Shown one piece after another: positions 55,510 through 64,000 of a stretch of 64,000 nt of DNA. Positions within the stretch are counted from its first letter, which is position 1. Each line of letters starts with the position of its first letter. The DNA comes from Datura wrightii (lineage: Eukaryota; Streptophyta; Magnoliopsida; Solanales; Solanaceae), in contig JASDFA010000004.1 of NCBI GenBank assembly GCA_035772735.1, positions 21,913,501 through 21,977,500 on the forward strand, read 5' to 3'. Both the position numbers and the translations under genes were made by a program. Below the pieces are notes generated by a model that was not told the origin of the DNA, made no database searches, and saw nothing but the letters and a program-made list of their open reading frames with translations.

Positions 55510-55965
55510 CAAGACAAAAAAATTCGCAAGGTGCAAGTTATGCCCTGTAAGGCATAAATTCAATTTTAGAATATTATATCTTAAGAAGTTTATATACTAA
55601 GTTTATGCCTTATAGAGCATAATTTGTGCCTTGCGAAATTTTTTTGCCTTAGATATAACTTGTTTCTTGGGATATAAGTTCAATAGTATAAACTTCTTAA
55701 GATATAAAAATTAAAAAATGAACTTATTCTTTATACGGATAACTTGTGCCTTGGAACATAAGTTCAATTTTAGAACATTATATCTTAAAAAGTTCATATA
55801 TTGAACTTATGCCTTAAGCATAACTTATGCTTTGCAATATAAGTTCAGTAGCATGAAGTTGTGCCTTGGAGCATAAATTTAGTTTTACAATATTATGCCT
55901 TAAGAAGTTCATACACTTGTGCCTTAGACATAATTTATGCCTTGAGGCATAAGTTCAGTAGCATC
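55510..55965. repeat. Degenerate repeat block built on GCCTTRRGGCATAA-type motifs
   Basis: Phrases such as TGTGCCTTGGAACATAAGTTCA, ATATTATGCCTTAAGAAGTTCATA and AACTTATGCCTTAAG recur, sometimes reversed, every 50-110 bases. Typical words are CTTGTGCCTT, CATAAGTTCA, ATTATATCTTAAGAAGTT and TTCAGTAGCAT. The words are partly self-complementary, so the block can fold. It directly abuts the 3' end of LINE-2. Confidence 0.65.
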
Positions 55966-56730
55966 TTTTTTTTAAAATTAAAAATGGTCAGAGGCCTTAT
56001 TATAAAAAACCAACGAGATAAAATAAAACAACAATCTGGCCCAAAACAAACAAAAACATATATACAGTAAATAGGAAAGTAGACTAAACTAAATAGGTAA
56101 ACAGAATCATCTGATAGTCTTCTTCAAACCTTCTCCTATCGCACCTCAACCTCTTACACAGAAGATGAAGGAATATACACCATGGAAGCTGGAGGACCTG
56201 AAGACCGCATCGGGAAGATCTACTTCAGAGAAGCCTTGCATGTTAGATCTAGTAAGAAATCTTTTAGATCTGAAATAATCTGCTTCAAGCCCTATTTTGT
56301 TGACAATTTTAGCAACCTCAAGCTCTCACACAGGTGCTTTGTCATTAAGTCCAGAAGGAGAAAACCTTTGCTTGTAGCTATTAATGTAAGATCTTCCAGG
56401 TAACCTTGCCTTCTCCATTATGCACGCTAGAAAAACTCCTTATGTATATACTAGACCTAACTCTAATATTTCTCTCCTAAAAGATTGAACCTCTAAAGAG
56501 ATTAATACCACATATCTGGTAGAGAAATACTAGAATAAATTTCGTATATTTCTTATATTTGTTATTCACCATGTAATTTGCTACAATTAGTATTCTGTAT
56601 TGATCCTTGTTGCTATCTACTATACCTCTGTCTTTTCAATCTGGCCCTCTATCAATTACTAATTTGATTTTGATATTTGAAACCTGTAATTTATTCAACT
56701 GGAAAAACGCTTTTTCTTTAGCTGATAGTT
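55966..56730 (-). other. LINE-2 3' UTR
   Basis: Shares the tip ATGGTC..GGCCTTATT and a TTAATACCACA phrase with the LINE-1 3' UTR. Small frames here (55861-56070, 56182-56403) are on the opposite strand to the element and have no conserved product. Confidence 0.6.
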
Positions 56731-58676
56731 CTTGATAGTTATAGAATTTCGTAATACCTGCAAAATCAAAAGCTAGGTTAGTAAAAAAATCTGCAACTTT
56801 ATTGCGCTCCCTCAGTGTGTGATTTATTGTATGTTCTCCTTCATTCAGTGCCCTCTTAATCCTGATAACAGTGCTGCTAATTTTTCAAGAAACTTCCTAA
56901 CTTTCTTCTATCACCTTTTTCATAAATAAAGGATAATTCTCTATTATGAGGGAAAACATTCCATATTCTTTGCAATATTCTATCCCATCTCTGACTGCTG
57001 AAGCTTCTGCAACTATATTTGTAGTGTTTTCAATCTGTCTCATCTTAGTATACGCAAATTCTTCCTCAGAATTTCTAATACAAAAAGTTGTTGAACTAGG
57101 TCCGAGCTTGCCTCTAGATGCACCATTAGCATTATATTTGAACTACCCTATTAGAGGCATTTTCCATGTAACATTTATGTACCTTACTTTCGGTCTGTAT
57201 TCTTCCAGAAATAATATAATCTGCCACCAATTGAAAGATATATTATCTATCCAAGGGTATAATTATTTTGCAAGCATGTGTAGATTCCAATTGATCTCAT
57301 ATATCACCCTATTTCTAGTTATGCCTCTTTCATGAATCTTTGTATTTCTCCATTTTAAGATTTGCCATAAAATAATGGTTGGGGCTGTTTGAAATAGAGC
57401 TTTAGTTTAGGATCATATCTTGCATTCCACCATTGATATATTGTCTGGTTAACATGAAGAAAATGACCCAATATCCCTACTGTAGAACTAAAGATTCTTC
57501 AAATATTTTGTGCAAGTTGACCTAATAGAAATAGATGATTTATGATTTCTTGACTAGGTATAACACAACATCAACATCTAGATACCATAGTCACACCACA
57601 ACTTGCCAGCACTTCATCCACATGTATTTTTTCCCCATAACCTCCGTGAAAGAAAGAAATCTTGAAAGGAAGACTCTTTATCCACATCTTCTTAAATAAT
57701 ATCTGTTCAAGTTCTTTTTGCCTTAGGATATTTTAGGCACTCTTAATAGTGAACTCCCCAAAATTGGTAGTCATCCATCTAGGTTTATCTCATTTTTCAA
57801 CCATGTTAACCAAGTACACACTCTTTATTACATGTTATGCAATGTGAATAGAAATGTGTTGTTGTAACAGTACTTGATTCCAACAACCATCTTCCATGAA
57901 ATAGCTTAGCTCATCTATTTTTTTATCAATCCGATCCTGAGATAAATTTTGATATAATGATCCAAGCGTAGAATAATTATCAAACCACACACTAGTGGTC
58001 CCTGTTTTAGGCTTCCACCATATTTTTTGTTCTATATTTATTCTAGCCTCTAACACATTTTTTTATAGTTTTGATCCTCCTTTCCACTGTACAGTTGCTG
58101 GAATATATTTTTTTTAATGCTTATTCCACACAAAATTAGACCACAATAACCTAATTGTTCTAAATTTCCACCATAACTTTGCAAACATTGCTTTAGGCAT
58201 ATCAAACAAAGATCTGAAATCAAGACCCCCTTTTGCTTTAGACAAACAAATCTTTTGCCATGCCATCCAGTGCCTAATTCTTCCTTCTTCTTTGGTACTC
58301 CAGAAAAATTTTGCAAATAATTTATAAAGTTTATTAATAGTATATTTAGTAGAAGCTAATGCTGATAACATGTATACAGACATGCTCTAAATAACATTAT
58401 TAACAACACTGCTTTGCCTCCAAAAGACAACCGCCTATCCTTCCAGTTCTGTAGCCTTTGTTTCACCTTTTTAATAAGCTCATTAAAGTAGATTTTCTTC
58501 TTTCTAGAATGAAAAAAGGTACAACCCAAATATTTAAGGGGAATTCTCCATGCACAAAACCAGTTTGATTTCCTATCTCTTCTATCTATTTAGTGGCGAT
58601 ATTCTTAAACATATAATAAACACTCTTTGCTATATTAATTTGTTGACTTGATATCTTCTCATATTCTGCAAAAGTG
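56731..58676 (-). pseudogene. LINE-2 reverse transcriptase C-terminus, zinc-binding region and RNase H remnant
   Basis: From right to left it contains SSQQINIAKSVYYMFKNI, HGEFPLKYLGCTFFHSRK and LQNWKDRRLSFGGKAVLL (reverse transcriptase thumb side, 58380-58660), then NFSGVPKKKEELGTGWHGK (58050-58316). WWKPKTGTTSVWFDNY follows near 57990, and the RNase H-like region is at about 56760-57170. Stops and frameshifts are frequent. The plus-strand frame 56946-57335 is antisense to this. Confidence 0.8.
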
Positions 58677-59287
58677 TGTTGGTATTATTCTCTTTTATTT
58701 AATGCAAAATAAAAAATAAGTTACATATTTTAACTCTTCAAAATACGAAATCCGTTACATCTCTAAATTGTATTCTTTTGATGAATTGTTCACATTCATT
58801 CAAATGAAGGTTTTTTAGTTTGTGGGTATGCTAATGAAAAGATATTATCTTTTCAGAAATTTGAAGTTACATGTGTTTATGAAAATTTTGTCATTAAAGC
58901 ATGCAAGAGTTATGTTTTATTACTCCATTTTGGCTTCTTAGGATTTTCTAATGAATGAAACCGTAGATTATGTGCCTATTTAAGGAGTATCATTTGTGAA
59001 CTAAAATCATTACTATTTTTCTCTCATTATCTCAAAAGCTATTCTTCCTAGCTATTTAGTTTTCTGGGCCATTATTTTTTGCAAGATCCAAACTTTCAGC
59101 CATGAGTGCACATGTTTAAAAGTAACTGTGGAACCTTGGGGAGCAATCGGCTACAATAATTTGCTTCCTTGTCGGGTTGAAATCACTTTCAAGACAGTGA
59201 TTTTCCACGACACAGTATTTGTATTAAGTTGTTTATTGTTGTATTAATTCCTAGTCTATATCAATATTGTAGTATTTTTTTCCAACA
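58677..59287 (+). repeat. C3 5' LTR (inferred)
   Basis: The ends TGTTGG and CCAACA are perfect inverted repeats, the usual copia LTR termini, and a TATTTAAGG TATA-like box is near 58977. The left end coincides with loss of LINE-2 sequence. The partner LTR is outside the window, so the borders are inferred. Confidence 0.68.
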
Positions 59288-59321
59288 ATTTGAAAGAGAA
59301 TTTCTATTACAATATTGATAA

Positions 59322-60240
59322 ATGGCTATTTCCTTGGCTATTTCCTTGAACAAAACTTTTCCTGATCTGTCAAAGCTTGAGCCTTTGGACTGAAATAATT
59401 TTAAACTTTGGCCACAGAAACTTCTAATTTCCTTTGAATAATTAGAAGTTGATTATGTTTTATTTAACGAACCTCCTACTGATGGTTCTAACACAACTAC
59501 TGATTCTAGCACTATTGTGATTTTTGATGATACTAGTAAAAAGAAGTTCGAAAAGGATAACAAAACTGTTAGAGGGCATTTACTAAATCATATGACTAAT
59601 CCTATGTTTGATTTATTTGTAACTTATAAATCTGCGAAAGAAATATGGGATAGTCTGGAAAAGAAATATGGTACTGATAATGCAGGAAAGAAAAAATATA
59701 TTGTCGGACAGTGGATTAAGTTCCAGATGGTTGACAATGAGCCAATCATGGAACAAGTTCATGAATATAAGAACTTGACTGCTGATGTTCTTAATGAGGA
59801 GTGAAGATGTGTGAGTTTTTTCAGGCTAATGTTCTACTTGAAAATTTTTCACCATCTTGGGGAGTGATTACAGAAATCAATTGAAGCATAAGAAATATAA
59901 TTTGACTCTCCAGGAACTAATCAGTCACATGAGGACTGAAGAGGCAAACTGTCTCATAGATAAAATGGAAGTTCTTTCTCTTAATTCTTCTAAAGCTAAT
60001 CTTGTAAAATCTTTCGGTACTATTGTGACAGATAAGTTCAAAGGAAAACAGAAGAAATTTCCAAAAAATTACTTCAACAAGCTGGAGAGTCAAATAAAAA
60101 ATCGAAGGGACCTTATTTTGTCTGTGGGAAACTTGGTCACAGGGCTGCCCAGTGCTATCATAGACAAGGTCAAAACTCAAAACAAGGAGAAAAAGGTTAT
60201 TCCCAAGCTCATCTTACTGAGGGTAATGAAGTGATTGTTG
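59322..60240 (+). pseudogene. C3 gag remnant
   Basis: The ATG at 59322 starts MAISLAISLNKTFPDLSKLE, followed by TVRGHLLNHMTNPMFDLFV and KEIWDSLEKKYGTDNAGKK, a typical copia Gag (UBN2 type). After a frameshift near 59805 it continues with LTLQELISHMRTEEANCL, and ends with a knuckle-like VCGKLGHRAAQCY near 60115-60160. Stops within the first 45 codons make it inactive. Confidence 0.82.
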
Positions 60241-61826
60241 TTGTCGTAGTAGAGGTGAACCTGGTGGCGAACAAGACTGATTGGGTATTGGACACGGGGG
60301 CTTCAAGGCATTTCTACGCCAACAAGGAGTTGTTCCATGACTTTGAAGAGCCTATTGATAACGAGTGTGTCTACATGGGTAACTCCAGTACTGCTGGAGT
60401 TATGGGTAAGGGAAAAAATTAATTAAATTAACTTCTAGAAAAACTTTAGTCTTGAATAATGTTCTGTACATTACCTCCCTCCGTAGAAACCTAGTTTCTG
60501 GAGCACTTCTCAATAAAGCAGGCTTTAAACTTATTTTCGAAGCTGATAAAATAATTATTTCTCGTAGATGAGACTTTGTTGGGAAGGTATATCTTAGTGG
60601 GGGATTATTTGTACTGAATATTGTTCAAGAGATTGTCAATAATGCATGTATTTCTAATTCTGCTTATATTATTGAGTCTGTTAATTTGTGGCACGGTAGA
60701 CTAGATCATGTTAATCTTGCTTCTATTAAAACACATAAAAAAGTGGAACTAATATCTGTGATAAAAAATAATGATTTTTCTAAGTGTCCTATTTATGTAG
60801 AAGCAAAACACATCAAGAAACTTTTCAAATATGTTGCTAGTAGAAAGACCGAATTGCTTGAACTAGTATATTCAGACTTAGCAGATTTCAAGAACATTGT
60901 GAGCAAAGGTGGAAAAAAGTATTATATAACTTTTATTGATGACTTTTCTAGATACACGAAAAGTATATCTTCTTAAGTCTAAAGATGAGGCTGAAAGCAT
61001 GTTTTAGAAATTCAAAGTAGAAGTGGAAAATCAATTAGATAGGAAAATCAAGAGACTTAGATCTGATAGGGGCGGTGAATACAGTATTAAAACTCTAGAG
61101 GCTTTTTGTGAGAAAAATGGTATCCAACATGAGGTTAGTGCTCCCTCTACTCTCCAACAGAATGGTGTAGATGAACACAAAAATCGAACCCTTAAGGAAA
61201 TGATGAACTCTATGCTTTTAAGCTCGGGTCTATCTAATAACATGTGAGAGGAAGTTGTCTTGTCTGTGTGTTATATTCTTAATAGTGTCCCTCATAAGAA
61301 ATTGGACAAGACTTCATATGAGTTGTGGAAAGGGTTTGCCCCTAACTTGAAATTTCTAAAAGTGTGGGGGTGTTTGGCTAAGGTTGGTCTACCTGATTTT
61401 AAACGGGTTAATGTAGGTTCTAAGACTTTTGGCACTGTCTTTATTGGTTATGCTCAAAATAGTGCTGCATATAGATTTATATCTTTAAATGATCATTCTA
61501 TTTGTGAATCTAGAGATTCAGAATTTTTTGAGCATATTTTTCCTTTGAAAAATAATGTGCCTAGTGATGCTTCTACATCTATATCTGTTAATTCTCATGT
61601 TGTGCATTCTTCTGATGTTATTGCTAATGAGCATGAACATGAACTTAGAAGGAGTAAAACACGTAGGACTGAGACTAGTTTTGGTCCTGATTTTATCACT
61701 ACCTTATTGACTGATAATTTTAACATTGATACTTTAAATGATGATTTAGTGGCTATCTACTTAATAGAAGAAGACCCTAAGACTTATGATGAAGCAATGA
61801 GATTAATAGATGCTATGTTTTGAAAG
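60241..61826 (+). pseudogene. C3 protease and integrase remnant
   Basis: The protease site DWVLDTGASRHFYAN is at about 60280. The GAG-pre-integrase block LWHGRLDHVNLASIKTHKK is at 60686. The integrase core has ITFIDDFSRYT (first Asp), RLRSDRGGEYSIKTL (second Asp) and LQQNGVDEHKNRTL, where the usual VAERKNR Glu is kept as DEHKNR. IGYAQNSAAYRFI at about 61440 is the C-terminal block. Frameshifts occur near 60420 and 60980. The frame ends at 61823, where a short insert begins. Confidence 0.83.
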
Positions 61827-62021
61827 GAATGCTCAAATAGTGGGTTGGCTGGAACAACACAATTTTTATCCATCTTTGGATACCTTAGCTAGATGGTGAA
61901 GTGCTTGTGATTTTTCTCTAGGTCCTCTACTTAATTGAAGCTTGGGACAATTGTCTAGTGTTCAATTTACTGCTTTGATCATACTACTTTTGGAAATATA
62001 AAAGTTTATTTACCAAAAAAA
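61827..62021. mobile_element. Short SINE-like or 5'-truncated LINE insert in C3
   Basis: The polyprotein is interrupted by 195 bases that end in an A-run (ACCAAAAAAA). They are flanked by an 18-19 base direct repeat GATGCTATGTTTTG(G)AAAG (61809-61826 and 62022-62040). Long target duplications and an A tail are the marks of non-LTR retrotransposition. The phrase GCTCAAATAGTGGGTTGG at the start resembles a tRNA-type A box, which favours a SINE; no clear B box was found. Confidence 0.7.
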
Positions 62022-63505
62022 GATGCTATGTTTTGGAAAGAGGCCATTAAAAGTGAGTTAGAATCTATAGTTTCTAATCATACTTGGGACTTGTATAATT
62101 TGCCTAAAGGCTGTAAACCTATAAATAACAAGTGGATATTTAAGAAGAAATTGAAACCTGATGGTACAGTTGATAAATATAAGGCTATACTTGTGATTAG
62201 GGGCTTTAACCAAAATAAAGGTGTTGACTTTGATACTTATTCTCCTGTGATTAAAATAGCGACCATTAGGACTCTTATTGCTTTAGCCGCTATTCATAAC
62301 TTAGTGGTACATCAAATGGTTGTCAAAACAATATTTCTAAATGGTGATTTAGAGGAAGAGATCTATATGACTCAACCCGAGGGTTTTGTGGTCCCAGGAT
62401 AGGAAGATGAAGTATGCAAATTGAGGAAGTCTGTGTATGGCCTAAGCAGGCACCTAAGTAGTAGTATGAAAAGTTTAATGTCACATTAGTGGATGATGGT
62501 TTTGTTGTAAATTCATCTGATACATGTGTTTATTCCAAAATGATAGGATCAGATTGTGTGATTATATGTTTATATGTTGACGACATGTTGATCTTTGGCC
62601 CTAATGTGAATGTTGTTAATGAGACTAAGAATTTTTTATCTTCTACGTTTGAAATGAAAGATCTTGGAGAAGTAAATGTGATTTTAGGGATTAAAATCAA
62701 AAGAGCTGATAATAGTTTCTCTTTGTCTCAGTCTTAGTACATTGAGAAGATGTTGAAAAAGTTTGATTGTTTTGATTTAGTTCCAGTGAGAACTTCTTTT
62801 GATCCTAGCATACACTTGAGAAAAAATAAAAGAATCTAGTGCTTCTCAAACTGAATATGCTAAAATAATTGGAAGTATAATGTTTCTCATGAATTACACT
62901 CGACCAGACATAACTTATGTTAGTAGATTGACTAGATATACTCATAATCCTAGTAATAAACACTGGAATGCTCTTCATCATTTGTTAAGTTATTTGAGAG
63001 GTACTACGAATTGGTATTTGCACTTTAAAATTTTTTCTGCTATTGTGGAAGATTTTTGTGATGCAAATTCGGTAACTAATAATGATGAAGTTAGCTCCAC
63101 CAGTGGCTATGTATTTACTTTGGGTGCAGACTCTATTTCATGGAAATGTTCCAAAAAGACTTGTATAGAACGGTCTACCGTGGAATCTGAATTCATTGCT
63201 GCCGAACTGGCAGGGCAAGAAGCTGAGTGGTTGAGAAACCTTTTGGCAGATGTGCCATTACAGAGAAGAAACCTTCACCACTCTCTTTTCATTGTGACTC
63301 ACAGGCAGCAATTGGAATTGCCAAAAATAGTGTGTACAATGAAAAGAAAGATATACATTCGCATCAAACATGGTGAGGTTAAATAGTTGTTTTAACATGG
63401 TGTTATTTCTCCAAAAGAAATTTGATGGATTCTTTAACCAAGGGTTTGACAAGGAAAATGATCCTTGAAACATAGAGGGAGATAGGGCTAAATCTCATGG
63501 ATTGA
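62022..63505 (+). pseudogene. C3 reverse transcriptase and RNase H remnant
   Basis: RT begins FWKEAIKSELESIVSNHTWD and continues KWIFKKKLKPDGTVDKYKA and DTYSPVIKIATIRTLIALAA. YVDDMLIFGPNVN has both catalytic Asp residues, followed by KDLGEVNVILGIKI. RNase H has TSGYVFTLGADSISWKCSKK and STVESEFIAAELAGQEAEWL. Interruptions are at 62400 (TAG), 62460, 62736 and near 62835. The terminal block LTKGLTRKMILET ends at a TGA at 63503. Confidence 0.88.
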
Positions 63506-64000
63506 GGTAGTATGGTGGATGCTTATTTGTGGTCAAACGAAGCCATGTAAGCCCTCAATATACGCTACATTTTCTATCCCTATGGCGTAAGGTAGTGTTC
63601 AATAAGATTGAGTTTGTGTTGCTCTTAATAATTTCATAGCCTTAAGATGGTCTATTTGAGATAGACTTGATGGAATCACCTACGTGAGTGTAAAGGTGTG
63701 GTCGCCTTTTATGAAAGATTTGAGACGTCTTTCTAGTGCATTCATGAGACCCAAGGTGTGTACATGACCATAAAAACACTTTATTAGTATGACAGAGTTT
63801 GCACAAAATTAAAGATATGGTATGTGTTGTGGGGATCTCAACTTACGTCCATTCAGGTCAAGAGTACTTCACTTTGCGAATATTAGTTGTTGCCTCATTT
63901 CATTATGTATTAATTCAAATTGAAACATATTAACACTTAAGTACATGTTCCTTCCTTTTTCCCAGAAATTATTCTTATTCTTTATCTTTGCATTAGTGGA
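63506..64000 (+). other. C3 3' non-coding tail
   Basis: About 500 bases with no open frame and no match that I can see to the 5' LTR. It is long for a copia 3' UTR, so the polypurine tract and 3' LTR must lie beyond the window. Confidence 0.55.

Larger units (their letters stand above)
55966..58676 (-). mobile_element. Second LINE of the LINE-1 family (LINE-2), interrupted by C3
   Basis: Minus strand: the 3' end with a short A-run is at 55966. Then come 3' UTR, RNase H, zinc-binding region and C-terminal reverse transcriptase up to 58676, where the LTR of copia C3 begins inside the reverse transcriptase. The rest lies outside the window. It shares the WWKPKTGTTSVWFDNY block with LINE-1 (WWEPRSGTSNIWYDNW), so both belong to one family. 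Confidence 0.82.
58677..64000 (+). mobile_element. Ty1/copia retrotransposon C3, right end outside window
   Basis: A 5' LTR with TGTTGG...CCAACA ends (58677-59287) is followed by gag, protease, integrase, reverse transcriptase and RNase H on the plus strand, then a long 3' non-coding tail; the 3' LTR is not in the window. It is inserted in the reverse transcriptase of LINE-2. It carries several stops and a 195-bp non-LTR insert at 61827-62021. No clear tRNA-Met primer site follows the LTR. Confidence 0.82.

Noticed and set aside
56946..57335. 129-codon plus-strand frame with hydrophobic stretches, resembling a membrane protein
   Set aside because: It is antisense to the LINE-2 RNase H and zinc-binding region, and the hydrophobicity is a by-product of the reversed AT-rich codons.

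Overview
The window is plant nuclear DNA. It is AT-rich, carries plant-type LTR and non-LTR retrotransposons, and contains no host gene that I can support. The retroelement families and one small non-autonomous element look like those I know from Solanaceae (nightshades). That family placement is recognition from memory and was not checked by search. About four fifths of the window is a nest of transposons inserted into older transposons.

Layout. 1-2241 is a Ty3/gypsy chromovirus LTR inserted into a Ty1/copia element on the minus strand (C1, 2242-14617, running off to the left beyond the LTR). C1 is also split in its gag by element A (5150-13991, minus), which has a 5-bp target duplication. 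14618-19885 is AT-rich non-coding DNA with a diverged tandem duplication of about 1 kb and two microsatellites. 19886-35225 is a plant L1-type LINE (minus), split between RT and the zinc-binding region by element B (22020-31985, minus), again with a 5-bp target duplication. 35226-39758 is AT-rich and holds a small inverted-repeat element, a GC-richer island and a fragment resembling a viral movement protein. 39759-54310 is a second copia element (C2, minus), split by an almost complete chromovirus (43371-53214, plus). 54311-55965 is AT-rich and ends in a degenerate repeat block. 55966-58676 is a second LINE of the same family (minus). A third copia element (C3, plus, 58677 to beyond the end) interrupts it, and C3 itself carries a short SINE-like insert.

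The most interesting system is the A/B family. Both copies have tRNA-Asp primer sites, LTRs of about 1.45 kb, an intact Gag-protease frame of about 785 codons and a second ORF of 406 codons. There is no reverse transcriptase, RNase H or integrase between the LTRs, so they must depend on a partner element. In both copies the second ORF starts just after a good 3' splice site. It is preceded by an intron of about 0.7 kb with a consensus donor and by a promoter-like segment. Immediately upstream of that segment is a pair of 95-bp repeats with 12-bp palindromes. The same 95-bp repeats sit just upstream of the TATA box in the LTR. The element therefore appears to be a two-promoter, Gag-plus-accessory-protein, trans-mobilised retrotransposon.

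All other coding remnants (C1, C2, C3, both LINEs and the chromovirus) are broken by stops and frameshifts. No rRNA genes, tRNA genes or CRISPR arrays were seen.
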